DNA of 64,000 nt from an uncultured Duncaniella sp. (GTDB lineage Bacteria; Bacteroidota; Bacteroidia; Bacteroidales; Muribaculaceae). The notes under the pieces were generated by a model. It saw only the letters and a list, made by a program, of their open reading frames with translations. It was not told where the DNA came from and did not search any database. This document shows positions 23,279 to 32,455 of this stretch, in pieces. Where the stretch lies: assembly GCA_910577335.1 (NCBI GenBank), contig CAJTMJ010000009.1, positions 31,988 to 95,987 of the forward strand, given 5' to 3'. Position numbers and translations under genes: made by a program. Every line of letters begins with the position of its first letter. Within the stretch, counting starts at the first letter, position 1.

Positions 23279-23335
23279 GAATATCCACTTTTCCACAAGT
23301 GAATATCCACTTTGAATATCCACCTGAATATCCAC
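23279..23335 (+). repeat. Four direct copies of GAATATCCAC
   Basis: Copies start at 23279, 23301, 23314 and 23326, spaced 22, 13 and 12 bp apart. Two carry a preceding GT/AGT. The cluster lies in the end region of the phage between repressor and attachment end, where Mu-like phages place protein-binding sites. The protein is unknown. Confidence 0.75.
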
Positions 23336-23444
23336 CCGTCAAAATCGACCATTCGAACACAAAATAGGGGAACCGCAAGGCTCCCCCGGAAAGTAGGCGT
23401 TTTAGCGGCTCTCTAAGTCCGTTATAACGCCGCTATTATGTCAT

Positions 23445-23681
23445 TCAATCATCTGCGCCGTCGCAGGCTCCACGAGGGGATGTGAGCAGCGTAGTTTGCT
23501 GTATTATCGCACGTTTGGTAACAACAGTGCCGCCACCACTCAATCCGGCGCGGCGCAGATAATCATACCCACAACCCACTTGTTCCGGGGTCAGATGGTG
23601 GAAAATGGCGGCAATCGAGCCGAAAGCGAGGGTTTTACGCTTGCCTGTCAAGTGAACGATGATGCATTTGGTCTGTCTCAT
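23445..23681 (-). CDS. Small phage-end protein
   Basis: A 78-residue protein from the ATG at 23681 (KCIIVHLTGKRKTLAFGSIA, AIFHHLTPEQVGCGYDYLRR). It fits a small family seen in Bacteroidetes phages and mobile elements, in which a short SIAAIF..LTPEQVG core resembles a mini helix-turn-helix. No function is known to me. It has its own promoter (23698-23727) 17 bp upstream and lies outside the repressor, between it and the phage end, in the position of Mu's cargo-free left-end DNA. Its strand is opposite to the repressor. Confidence 0.65.
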   Translation of the reverse strand: MRQTKCIIVHLTGKRKTLAFGSIAAIFHHLTPEQVGCGYDYLRRAGLSGGGTVVTKRAIIQQTTLLTSPRGACDGADD

Positions 23682-23697
23682 ACTCGTAAATTTTCCG

Positions 23698-23727
23698 CAA
23701 ATATACACAAATAACCGCTATTTGCAA
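23698..23727 (-). promoter_or_regulatory. Promoter of the 23445-23681 gene
   Basis: On the minus strand TTG (23725-23727) is followed after 19 bp by TATATTTG (23698-23705), a textbook TAnnTTTG box. The start codon is 17 bp downstream, implying a very short leader. Confidence 0.75.
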
Positions 23728-23781
23728 CCTTTTGAGAAAATTATAATAGGGAACAGGCACAAAAAAATCGGCGCAAAGCCG

Positions 23782-24008
23782 ACTCCCCTACCCTTCCTGC
23801 TGACTAAAGCCACAGTGTAAACCATCCGATGCCAATCACGCGCCGGGTGTAGCCCCTGTGTAAACTCGTCGAGCCGAAAATTAAACCGAAATTAAACCAA
23901 TGTAAACGCTTCGTTTTTTTGACCGCACTCCCCTACCCTCGCCTAACTGCCGCAAACTCAAAGGCTTTCATCAAATCCGACCGACCTCAACATCAAACGC
24001 TTCGTTTT
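23782..24008. repeat. Clustered repeats at the phage left end (putative transposase sites)
   Basis: The last 230 bp of the phage carry two copies of AAACGCTTCGTTTT (23904-23917 and 23995-24008), two of ACTCCCCTACCCT (23782-23794 and 23927-23939), and three (A/G)TGTAAAC motifs (23815, 23858, 23900). MuA-type transposases bind several subterminal sites at each end, so these are the best candidates. The outermost copy ends 8 bp from the inferred terminus at 24016. Confidence 0.65.
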
Positions 24009-24022
24009 GTGCCCCATATACG

Positions 24023-27000
24023 TTATCTGATGATTACTTTTGTGGCTTTGTTGCCGCGGCGGACGATGTAGAGGCCCGGCTGGAGTGGTGGGATGACTTG
24101 GATTCCCTGCAAATTGTAGTATTCGGCAGGGGCTTCGCCGTCGGGGTTGATGTCTGCGATGCCTGAGGCGTCTGATTCGATGGCATATTCGAAGACTTCG
24201 GAGGGGAGATAGTCTTTCTTCACTGCCACGAATTTTATTTTCATGGCTTGACCTTCAAATATGAGCGGACGGGTGTCTAAGTCGTAGGTCTTGCCGTCGT
24301 GGTCAGTGTTTTCGGTAGCTGATTTCTGTTGCTGTTTCGGCACAACAGGGTCTTTGCCGTCGAGGGTGTAATATATCTTCACATCGCTCTCCCGGACAAA
24401 TATTATAGCCTCGTTCATGTCGTAGACCTTCTCGGCGGGGCGTTTGAAGTGGACGTTGATTTGGGTTTGCGGTACAGGTTCACCTGTCAGAGTGAAGAGG
24501 ATTATGTCGGAGGGGTTAAGTCCGGTTTTAATCGCAATAACTTTGAGGGTCAAAGTCTCGCCCATATATATAATAGGTGTCTCGTCGATGTCGAAAGTCG
24601 AGGGTGAGGACACTTTGTCGGTAGGTATTACCGGGTCGGAACCGTCGAGGGTGTAATATATCTTCACATCGTCGAATTTCTCAAACCTGACTGTCTCTTT
24701 AAACTTGTAATTCTTTTCCTTGAGAATATAGAAGTGGGAGTTTAGCTCGGTTTTAGGGATGGACTCACCTTCGATAACCACAGTGATTACCTCAGAGGGT
24801 TTAAATCCCTCCTTTACGGCAATGAATTTAACATATATGGGCTTTCCTACATATATTATAGGTGTGGTGTCAAGGTCGAAAATGGAGGAATTTTCGATTA
24901 TGCCATTTGGTACCACTGGCTGGGAGCCGTCAAGAGTGTAGTAAATTTTAACGTCGCTGTCACGCAGGAAGATGACAGTCTCGTTCATGGCGTATGACTT
25001 ATTAGCCGGCTTCCGGAAATGGACATTAAGCTCGGTCGGTTTTAGCTCCCCGGCGATTTTGACAGATATGATCTCCGACGGACCGAAACCATTCTTTATT
25101 GCTATGAATTTAACGTTCAGGATTGTGCCTTTGTAGACAATCGGGGTCGTATCCAAATCGAAAGTCGAGGGACCAATAGGTAAGCCTTGCTCCTTGTCGG
25201 GGGCTATGGGGTTGGAGCCGTCGAGCGTATAGTAGATTTTCACATCCTTGTCACGGAGGAAATTCACAGTCTCGTCAATAGCATATTGCTTGTCAGCGGG
25301 CTTTTTGAAATGCACGTCAACTAAGGTCGGTTTTAGCTCGCCGGTTATCTGGATGGTTATTGATTCCGATTGACGGTAGCCGGGCTTGACAGCGATGAAT
25401 ATGACTTTTAAGGGAGTGCCTTTATAGATGATCGGATAGGTGTCGAGATCGTATGTATGGATACCCATCGGAATCATTAATTCCTTATCGGGAGCCACAG
25501 GTTCGGAGCCATCGAGGGTGTAGTAAATCTTCACATCGGTGTCACGCAGGAATATGACGGTCTCATTTATGGCGTATTGCTTATCAGCGGGTTTCTTAAA
25601 ATGCACGTCAAGCTGGGTCTGCTTAGTCTCACCATTAATCACTAAACATATAATTTCAGAGGGGAGGAAATCTTTCTTAACGGCAATAAACTTGATATTC
25701 AAAGGTGTTCCCTTATAAATAATAGGTGTGTTGTCGAGGTCGAAAGTTGTAGCTCCCATAGAGACTCCTTGTGATTTGTCGGGGACAATGGGGCCAGAAC
25801 CGTCAAGGGTGTAATAGATTTTCACATCGGTGTCCTTCAGGAATATGACCGTCTCGTCCAAGGCGTAGGTCTTTTCAGCCGGCTTCTTAAAATGCACGCC
25901 AAGCTGAGTCTGCTTAGTCTCGCCGGAGATAACAACCGTAATGACCTCAGACGGACGCAATCCGTTTTTAACAGCTATGAAGGAAATATTTAACGGCGTG
26001 CCGGTGTAAGTGATGGGGGAGTTGTCAAGGTCAAAAGTGTTTGTACCCATAGATGTGCCATTCGCCTTGTGGGGAGGTACGGGGGTGGTTCCGTTGAGGG
26101 TATAGTAAATTTTGACGTCTGAGTCTCTTTCGAAAGTCACATTTTCGTTAAGCTTGTAAGCTTTTTGTGCCGGTTTTTGAAAATGTGTTCCGAGAGTAGT
26201 TTGCGGCACGTCTTCACCTGACAGCGACAGGGAAATCACGCTGCTTGGGGAAAATCCGGCTTTAACGGCTATGAAAGTGAGGTTGATTGGCTTGCCAAGA
26301 TATGTGACAGGTGCCATGTCCCAATCGTAGGTCGGTGGCAGGGGCGATTCACCATTGGCTGGGACAACAGGTACAGAGCCGTCAAGAGTGTAATAGATCT
26401 TGACATCGCTATCCTTTTCAATGACTATCGGTTCGTTATATTTATATCCCGTGCTCTTGGGGGTTGAAAAATGGGTGGAATCTGTAGGCTTGTCAGGTGT
26501 TGGGTCTGTGCCGGGACCGGAATTATTAAGCTCGGCTTTGAAGATATGGCTATAAGATACTTTATCTATTTTATTTGGTTTGTATTCACCGATAATCCAC
26601 AGTGTTTTATGCTCTTTGTGGCGCGGAATTTCGACACGCTGGTCATTTCCGGGAGCAATTGCGCCATTGGATATAATATCTTCCTTAGTCACGGTCGCAC
26701 CGTCGTTAAACAGATAGTATACCGAGATTGGTTGACCATAATTAATATCCGGAGTCTCTTTCCATGTGCTTGTGACTACTATTATATCGGAAGAACTGCT
26801 TTCTTCGTCAATCTTAAAGTTAAAACTATCGAGACGATATAATGCCACATCATTGTATTCGTTCTTAGAATTGCATACAAACCTCCCCTTGTCAGAGTCA
26901 TATCGAATATGCTGGCTTGGACCATTGTCGAACATTATATGTGCAACGCCTTCGGGAGTTATATCTATAGAAAGGTATTCAACACACATTCCCAATTCAC

Positions 27001-27403
27001 TGTTTAACGCAAGTTCGCCATTATTGGTCTGTTTCTTAGTTGCTAAAGGATGTGGGTAGCCATCTATTAATGCATTGATCTTCCAATGACATTGCTTGTG
27101 CGTTATATCTTTGTTATTTGGATAATTGCGCATCACGTATATGTTGGCATTAGAATTTCCATCAAATGTAATGGAGTTGTCATTGTTTTTGGTTACGGGA
27201 TGTGAGGTCAGAAAACGTTTATTATTGGAGCTGCCTGTTTCTCCCGCAGCTTTATCAAAATCTTTGGCGACAATAAGATACTTGCTATTGTGATCTATTT
27301 GATAGATGTCGGTTACAAGCCTATATGTATCCTGAGAATAGCATACGGGAATAGATAATGAGCACAATAAGCTCATAAAAATGAGGTGGAGAGACTTTTT
27401 CAT
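24023..27403 (-). CDS. Large secreted repeat protein with chitobiase/hexosaminidase C-terminal-type domains
   Basis: An 1126-residue protein with a signal peptide (LIFMSLLCSLSIPVCYSQ) and a globular N-terminal region to about residue 300. Eight consecutive repeats of roughly 85-95 residues follow. Each has HFxKPAxKxYxxNETV, DVKIYYTLDGSxP, FDLDxxPIxYxGxPLxxxF and FIAVKxGxxPSEVI, the pattern of chitobiase/beta-hexosaminidase C-terminal-type domains (CHB_HEX_C_1). The C-terminus (YYNLQGIQVIPPLQPGLYIV, RRGNKATKVIIR) is a T9SS-type sorting signal, so the protein is exported and probably held at the cell surface. No catalytic domain is recognised. The phage is inserted only a few bases after its stop codon. 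Confidence 0.85.
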   Translation of the reverse strand: MKKSLHLIFMSLLCSLSIPVCYSQDTYRLVTDIYQIDHNSKYLIVAKDFDKAAGETGSSNNKRFLTSHPVTKNNDNSITFDGNSNANIYVMRNYPNNKDITHKQCHWKINALIDGYPHPLATKKQTNNGELALNSELGMCVEYLSIDITPEGVAHIMFDNGPSQHIRYDSDKGRFVCNSKNEYNDVALYRLDSFNFKIDEESSSSDIIVVTSTWKETPDINYGQPISVYYLFNDGATVTKEDIISNGAIAPGNDQRVEIPRHKEHKTLWIIGEYKPNKIDKVSYSHIFKAELNNSGPGTDPTPDKPTDSTHFSTPKSTGYKYNEPIVIEKDSDVKIYYTLDGSVPVVPANGESPLPPTYDWDMAPVTYLGKPINLTFIAVKAGFSPSSVISLSLSGEDVPQTTLGTHFQKPAQKAYKLNENVTFERDSDVKIYYTLNGTTPVPPHKANGTSMGTNTFDLDNSPITYTGTPLNISFIAVKNGLRPSEVITVVISGETKQTQLGVHFKKPAEKTYALDETVIFLKDTDVKIYYTLDGSGPIVPDKSQGVSMGATTFDLDNTPIIYKGTPLNIKFIAVKKDFLPSEIICLVINGETKQTQLDVHFKKPADKQYAINETVIFLRDTDVKIYYTLDGSEPVAPDKELMIPMGIHTYDLDTYPIIYKGTPLKVIFIAVKPGYRQSESITIQITGELKPTLVDVHFKKPADKQYAIDETVNFLRDKDVKIYYTLDGSNPIAPDKEQGLPIGPSTFDLDTTPIVYKGTILNVKFIAIKNGFGPSEIISVKIAGELKPTELNVHFRKPANKSYAMNETVIFLRDSDVKIYYTLDGSQPVVPNGIIENSSIFDLDTTPIIYVGKPIYVKFIAVKEGFKPSEVITVVIEGESIPKTELNSHFYILKEKNYKFKETVRFEKFDDVKIYYTLDGSDPVIPTDKVSSPSTFDIDETPIIYMGETLTLKVIAIKTGLNPSDIILFTLTGEPVPQTQINVHFKRPAEKVYDMNEAIIFVRESDVKIYYTLDGKDPVVPKQQQKSATENTDHDGKTYDLDTRPLIFEGQAMKIKFVAVKKDYLPSEVFEYAIESDASGIADINPDGEAPAEYYNLQGIQVIPPLQPGLYIVRRGNKATKVIIR

Positions 27404-27658
27404 GAATTAAATGGAGCGTTGTTATAGATAATATATGTAGAACTGATCTAAACTTTTTATAAGAATGGTGAATTCAAAAATGGTGAATCATTAAAAAATA
27501 AAAAGGATAAATAAGTCCGAGGGGGTCGTGATTTTTTGGTAATGTGAGATGGTCTATTGTTTTTTGTTATCGTAATGATTGCAAATGTAGGTTTATTAAA
27601 TAAAAATTCCAAATAATTCAGAGATATTTTGTAAAAATTATTTAATATTTATACAAAA

Positions 27659-30600
27659 TTAAAACTTTATAATCTTACCTGTATCAAGGTAGTATACAAA
27701 TCCATACACGTTCTTATACCCAAGTGTTGACAACATGGATACATATTCCTTTAGTTGTTTTTTGTAGCGTTCCGGAGGTTGGTTGCCGGACTTGTAATCA
27801 ATCACATGGATCTCATCGTTTTTAGTCCACACCACTCTGTCGGGACGTTTGGTTGCGTCCTTGGAGGAAGCAATAGGTCTTTCTATGAGTACTCGTTTGA
27901 AGTCATTAAACCAGTCAGTCACCCTATTGTCGTTGACACGTTGAGTTATCAGGTATCTTATATCCTGAATGTCGGTTTGCTTCAGACCCTTTGCTTCGGG
28001 TGACAGTTTCAGGATGTTGATGGCGTTAGGTATGTCGGCAGGAGTTTTTATATGAGCCATCAGATCATGAAGCAGTATCCCTCGCTCACGAGCCACTTCA
28101 ATGTCATGATATTTATCGAGCTTTGTATTTTCCCAAATCGAACTCCTTGAACGGATATAATAATCAGGCATTTCAGTCTGATTTGCCGGAGATGAGGCTG
28201 TTTTTTGCCCGACGCTTGTCTCTGACTGCTTGAATGTTGGCTGTCCTATAGTGAGAGTATCATCGCTGTCGAAAGATAGCGGTATAAACGGGGAATTCTC
28301 CTTATTCTCAATACCGTTAGATGATAAGAGCTGGGAACAGAACTCTTCGGTAGAAGTTGATATGGCATTCACAATAGTATCGGCAAATGACGATGCTTTA
28401 GTGTGGGTGATCACGTTAACACACAATTCATCAACCGCACGTGTGAAGGCGACATACAGCAGGTTAAGTGTATCAAGAGTTTTTTGTTGATTCACCTCAT
28501 TGTAATGTCCCTCAAACATGGTTCCCTCCATAGCCTTGGTTATCTTCAATGGGAGCATCGGTGGGATGATCTCAGGTTTAATGCCCGGAATATCCGAAAC
28601 TTTAAACCATGCGATGTCGGCATGTCCGGTTGATTTTAATTCTCCAAACGGGATATGCACACAAGGGAACTCCAGCCCTTTTGATTTATGGATTGTGAGT
28701 ATGTTTAGTGACGAATCATCCTTTGCTCCGGCTATCGACGACTTATATCCGGACTCATCCCACCATGTAAGGAACGACCTTATGTCGCCATGTCCGCGGG
28801 CTACAAAATCGGATGCTAAATCGAGGAATGCAGAGATAAAAACGTTGTCGGTGTGAAGACGGTCTTTGGGTATAATTTCGTCAATGATGCTTTCTATCAG
28901 AGATATCAAATCCATCTCCTTATTGTCGGTTACAGTGTCATTGGCATCGGCGGTTTGTGTTGATGGTTTGGGGTCAATGCCTGTCAGTACTTTCGACAGA
29001 GCCTCGGAAGACGAAAGCCCTTTGCTATGCTCGGCTTCGTAGGCGTTTATTATCGCAGCAATCTCCTTTTGTGTTTTCTTGTTCCCTTTTGTGACCCTTT
29101 CGGATGCGCATAATAGCCTTAGGCGGCTTATGATGAGAGATATGGAGGGTGAACGTGAGATACGCAGAGAGCTATCGGAGACAATCTGGAAATTGGGGAA
29201 GTCAGGATTATCCAATTTAACCGATTCGAGGTGACGGATTATCCTTTCACCTTCTTTCCAAGTTCTGACCAGAATTGCTATATCACCGGGTCGATAACCG
29301 GAAGTGAGCTGGCGGTGTAGGTCGGCGGTAAGTATATCAAGCGATTTTTGGACGGCTTCCGATTCCTCCTTATCGGTCAACAGACTTACTTTCACATATC
29401 CTCTGTGCTTGGAATGTTTGGATGAAATCTGTTGTGCCACATTCTCATAAATCCCGTCATAACCTAAATTTTTGGCGATGGCGGAGAAAATGGTATTGTT
29501 AAAGCGTATGACATCTGCCGATGAACGCCAGTTGGTGTTTTCAGCGATTGTATTTCCACTCACTATGGCTCTTCCCTCCACATCCTGCTCGGTGTGCAGG
29601 TTATGAAGCAATGACGGGTCACTGTTTCGGAAGCGGTAGATGCACTGTTTCTCATCGCCGATAACAAGGTTGTCGTAATCGTACGACAAGCTTTCATATA
29701 TGAGCGGTCGGAGGTTTTGCCACTGGCTGAAGGATGTGTCCTGAAATTCATCAATCAGATAGTGATGATACCACACACCTACACGTTCGTATAGGAACGG
29801 CGTATCCTCATTGTCAATAATGCGGGCAAGGAGTGCGTTAGTGTCGCTCAATAAAATAGTAGAATTTTCTCTGCGATATTTGTCGATGTATCCTATAATG
29901 GTTGAGAACAATCCGAGCTGATAGAGATTGCTCGACAGAATGTTAAGCGTTTTAACAGTGTCGTAACAGTACTTGCATTTCTCAACGGCGTATGAAATAA
30001 TTCCATCGAGATGTTCTGTTCTCAAATGAGCATTTTTACTGGTTGACTTATAGGCAGAATCAATATTTTCGCAAGCTTTTGTTATGACAGCCTGTAGATT
30101 ACCTTTGTAGTCGGGATAATATCCTGTCGCCGACCAATTCCGCAATGCGGTAAGAAGATTCTTATTGATGGCATCTCCGGTTACAAGTCCGTTTTGCTCA
30201 ATAGTCTCAACGGCTTGTCGGCAAGCCAGAGCAGTTTCTTTTTTTATAATATTTTTTTTTGAGAAAACTGCGTCTTTAAATTCTTCAAACCGGTTTAAAT
30301 CGGAGAGATATTCCACGATTTCGGTTTCATTCTCTCGGAAAGTATCATCGGTGATATTACCGATAAATTTGACAAATTCGTCATGGACGTATGATGACCG
30401 GTTGAACAGATTGAACGATTTCCCGTCTTCAATCTGTTGAATCATGTAGTTTGACAGCCATTTTACAGGATACTTCGTGTGTTGCCGTGACGTGTCGTGG
30501 TTAAGATCTTGTAACAGGTGGTCAACACTCATTGAAATGACATTATCGTCGTCAAGCTCCACCTCATAGTTGCCTGACACCTCCGCTTCATGTGCAAATG

Positions 30601-30997
30601 AGCGCAATATCAATTGAAAGAATGAGTCAATAGTGGAGACGCTGAAAAAGTTGAAGTCATAGAGCAGGTCATGAAGCACATTCACGGCATGATTCTTCAA
30701 CTCTTCCGGATTGCATCTGAAGGCCTTGCAGAGATCAGCTTCGTATGGACTTTTTTCATTCCAGTTCTTTTCACATCCGGCTATCACAGCCAATTCATGG
30801 ATGATTCGGCTCTTCATCTCTTCAGTCGCCTTGTTGGTGAATGTTATGGCAAGGACCGACCTGTGATTATTGGCAGAGTTGCGGCTGAGGACATAATCCC
30901 CATTCTCATTCTTATGCCCTAATATAAGTTTTATATATTCACGGGCAAGCGTAAATGTTTTTCCTGAACCGGCGGATGCTTTATAAATATTTATCAC
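27659..30997 (-). CDS. addA: AddA-like UvrD/RecB-family helicase-nuclease
   Basis: An 1112-residue ATP-dependent helicase-nuclease that processes double-strand breaks. Walker A is YKASAGSGKTFTLA near the start, and further SF1 motifs follow: LAITFTNKATEEM, a YHHYLIDEFQDTSFSQW Walker B/motif II (DEFQDT), DEKQCIYRFR, VRTWKEGERI, LTIHKSKGLEFPCV and YVAFTRAVDELCV. The C-terminus carries a RecB-type nuclease with GILLHDLMAHI, DRVVW and HVIDYKSGNQP (near residue 1070). No AddB-like partner lies in the window. The gene follows a small SUI1-like gene by 3 bp. Confidence 0.9.
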   Translation of the reverse strand: MINIYKASAGSGKTFTLAREYIKLILGHKNENGDYVLSRNSANNHRSVLAITFTNKATEEMKSRIIHELAVIAGCEKNWNEKSPYEADLCKAFRCNPEELKNHAVNVLHDLLYDFNFFSVSTIDSFFQLILRSFAHEAEVSGNYEVELDDDNVISMSVDHLLQDLNHDTSRQHTKYPVKWLSNYMIQQIEDGKSFNLFNRSSYVHDEFVKFIGNITDDTFRENETEIVEYLSDLNRFEEFKDAVFSKKNIIKKETALACRQAVETIEQNGLVTGDAINKNLLTALRNWSATGYYPDYKGNLQAVITKACENIDSAYKSTSKNAHLRTEHLDGIISYAVEKCKYCYDTVKTLNILSSNLYQLGLFSTIIGYIDKYRRENSTILLSDTNALLARIIDNEDTPFLYERVGVWYHHYLIDEFQDTSFSQWQNLRPLIYESLSYDYDNLVIGDEKQCIYRFRNSDPSLLHNLHTEQDVEGRAIVSGNTIAENTNWRSSADVIRFNNTIFSAIAKNLGYDGIYENVAQQISSKHSKHRGYVKVSLLTDKEESEAVQKSLDILTADLHRQLTSGYRPGDIAILVRTWKEGERIIRHLESVKLDNPDFPNFQIVSDSSLRISRSPSISLIISRLRLLCASERVTKGNKKTQKEIAAIINAYEAEHSKGLSSSEALSKVLTGIDPKPSTQTADANDTVTDNKEMDLISLIESIIDEIIPKDRLHTDNVFISAFLDLASDFVARGHGDIRSFLTWWDESGYKSSIAGAKDDSSLNILTIHKSKGLEFPCVHIPFGELKSTGHADIAWFKVSDIPGIKPEIIPPMLPLKITKAMEGTMFEGHYNEVNQQKTLDTLNLLYVAFTRAVDELCVNVITHTKASSFADTIVNAISTSTEEFCSQLLSSNGIENKENSPFIPLSFDSDDTLTIGQPTFKQSETSVGQKTASSPANQTEMPDYYIRSRSSIWENTKLDKYHDIEVARERGILLHDLMAHIKTPADIPNAINILKLSPEAKGLKQTDIQDIRYLITQRVNDNRVTDWFNDFKRVLIERPIASSKDATKRPDRVVWTKNDEIHVIDYKSGNQPPERYKKQLKEYVSMLSTLGYKNVYGFVYYLDTGKIIKF

Positions 30998-31000
30998 TCG

Positions 31001-31330
31001 TTACTTCACCTTATATCCCATCTCCCTGAGGATTGGTTTTATGTCATTTAATCTGTCACCTTGTATAAGTATTTCACCGTCGCGAGAGGAACCTCCGGTG
31101 GCAAGCTTGGATTTTAGTTTTGCGGCAATTTCCTTTAATTCGGCATCATCGCAAGTGAAACCCACAATCAGAGTGGCGGTTTTCCCTTTTCTACCTTTTT
31201 TATCGAGCAGCACAGACAGAGTATCCGCTTTTTTCTCATTTGGAGTGTCGGCTTTGTCCTGCTCAGAAGATTCTTCATACGGGAGTTCGCCTGCCGCCAC
31301 TTTTTGGCTTAACAAATCTTTCCAGTCCAT
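31001..31330 (-). CDS. SUI1/eIF1-family translation factor (YciH-like)
   Basis: A 109-residue protein with a flexible acidic N-terminal third and a C-terminal SUI1 domain: KGKTATLIVGFTCDDAELKE, then ATGGSSRDGEILIQGD and a closing PILREMGYKVK. Bacterial members (YciH) bind the ribosome and influence initiation fidelity. It is followed 3 bp later by the helicase-nuclease gene. Confidence 0.9.
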   Translation of the reverse strand: MDWKDLLSQKVAAGELPYEESSEQDKADTPNEKKADTLSVLLDKKGRKGKTATLIVGFTCDDAELKEIAAKLKSKLATGGSSRDGEILIQGDRLNDIKPILREMGYKVK

Positions 31331-31344
31331 TATGCTTAAGTAGT

Positions 31345-31788
31345 TTAAATGGAATCAATCGGGACCTCCATATCATGGTCGGCGGGAATATTCGAAGGAT
31401 TATCTAAAGAATGAACTATAGATGCGAGGGTCATTGCATATTTATCATCTTCCACAGGCAGATTCTGGTAGAAATGGCGGGCGGAATCGGAATTAGTCTT
31501 GAACGCTTCACGATAGCACTGTGCGGCAAGCTCGATTACCTCCGGGTCGTCAGTACGCTCGTTGAGCTGCATGTATAATAGTGAGAGCCGTGCCCATTCG
31601 GTTGCGGTGATTCCGCTGTTGGTGGCATTCCCCACAAGATTGTCGCATATCTCACGTGTCGCCGACACATCGTCGGAAGCTAACGCAAGTTCAGCCGTTG
31701 CCACATCTTCTGCGATAGAATGATTGCTACGGCATGAACAGATGACAGCTAATATCAACAAGATAATAGATATATGTATGCGTTTCAT
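31345..31788 (-). CDS. Small lipoprotein of unknown function
   Basis: A 147-residue protein with a lipoprotein signal (ISIILLILAVICSCRSNHS) and a helical, TPR-like body (VATAELALASDDVSATREIC, LYMQLNERTDDPEVIELAAQ). It may be anchored in the outer membrane. It lies 14 bp before the SUI1 gene and 34 bp after another lipoprotein gene. Confidence 0.75.
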   Translation of the reverse strand: MKRIHISIILLILAVICSCRSNHSIAEDVATAELALASDDVSATREICDNLVGNATNSGITATEWARLSLLYMQLNERTDDPEVIELAAQCYREAFKTNSDSARHFYQNLPVEDDKYAMTLASIVHSLDNPSNIPADHDMEVPIDSI

Positions 31789-31822
31789 AAATTAATAGTG
31801 GATTGATATGAATTTTGACTGA

Positions 31823-32218
31823 TTATTCCTGTCGGCGTTGGAACATGTACGATACACCGTTTTGCTCCAGTTGCAGTGAAAATTCATTATGCTCTGCGAT
31901 CTTTCTGGCTATGCTTGACGGTATGTCTCCGATAAGGGTACTGTCACCTTCAAAGCTTAGTGTTGCGGGATCTATTGTCATAATCAAAGAATCATTCTCC
32001 ACATTCCAAGTGCCTTTGACCTCGTAGGTCAACACGCCCGGTTTGATGGCACGGATTATGCAAGTGGCATCCTTGTTCAGTGTCATGATAGGCTCGTTTT
32101 GCGATACCTCGGGATTATAGTACACGCCTATAATTTCTTTGGCTTCTGGACTAAGCTTGCTGCAGCTGCACAATACCGATAGAAGAGCGAGAGATGGTAT
32201 TTGTAAAAATGTTTTCAT
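31823..32218 (-). CDS. Lipocalin-like small lipoprotein
   Basis: A 131-residue protein from the ATG at 32218 (the frame reaches 32254 but that extension overlaps its promoter). It starts with a lipobox (LALLSVLCSCSKLS) and then has a beta-rich segment (IMTLNKDATCIIRAIKPG, TYEVKGTWNVENDSLIMTID) of the kind seen in lipocalin-like DUF domains of Bacteroidetes. The function is unknown. The promoter at 32237-32268 precedes it. Confidence 0.75.
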   Translation of the reverse strand: MKTFLQIPSLALLSVLCSCSKLSPEAKEIIGVYYNPEVSQNEPIMTLNKDATCIIRAIKPGVLTYEVKGTWNVENDSLIMTIDPATLSFEGDSTLIGDIPSSIARKIAEHNEFSLQLEQNGVSYMFQRRQE

Positions 32219-32236
32219 AATCAATCTTAAGTGACA

Positions 32237-32268
32237 CAAAGTTAGCAAATACATGCACTTTCTCCAAA
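32237..32268 (-). promoter_or_regulatory. Promoter of the lipoprotein operon
   Basis: On the minus strand TTTG (32265-32268) and TAACTTTG (32237-32244) lie 20 bp apart, the Bacteroidetes -33/-7 layout, 19 bp before the ATG at 32218. Confidence 0.7.
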
Positions 32269-32455
32269 TTTATTTTTCTGTTTATAAACATCAATCGGGA
32301 GGTTGGATGGATACGTATTTGCAATATATGGTTTACGATGCAAATGTACAAATTTCTAAATATAAAAGGCTCTTAAAAATAAAGACGTATTTGTGGACAA
32401 AATTATACACTTGATTAACAGGCAAATGTATGCTTGTGCATTGTTATAAAAAAAT

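Larger units (their letters stand above)
23007..23444. other. Non-coding stretch with hairpins and a decamer cluster
   Basis: This roughly 440-bp gap after the repressor contains no supportable gene. It holds an 8-bp inverted repeat ACCCCGGA/TCCGGGGT (23064-23099), a C-rich tract (23242-23263), the GAATATCCAC cluster (23279-23335) and a GGGGA/TCCCC hairpin around 23367-23388. Confidence 0.6.
1..24016. mobile_element. Mu-like transposable prophage (left-end portion; continues beyond position 1)
   Basis: The segment carries a MuA-like DDE transposase, a MuB-like ATPase, Gam-like and GemA-like proteins, a divergent repressor, gp36/gp29/gpF-like head genes, a terminase and a DGR, which together define a Mu-like phage. 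The orientation of repressor (rightward) and transposase (leftward) places the phage left end near 24.0 kb. Read on the minus strand from 24016 the sequence begins TGGGGCACAAAACGAAGC. It has the TG terminus expected of Mu-type ends and a repeated motif 8 bp inside. The host gene's stop codon lies only 7 bp farther on. The other end and the target duplication lie outside the window, so the exact boundary is an inference. Architecture resembles the published Bacteroides Hankyphage group. Confidence 0.85.

Noticed and set aside
23279..23335. CRISPR array
   Set aside because: The GAATATCCAC units are only 10 bp and spaced 12-22 bp, far too short and irregular, and no cas genes are present.
1..24016. 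Variable repeat of the DGR within the window
   Set aside because: I looked for the 3' end of the template (GTCGGCTCGCGTCTG) on both strands and saw no second copy, so the target lies elsewhere.
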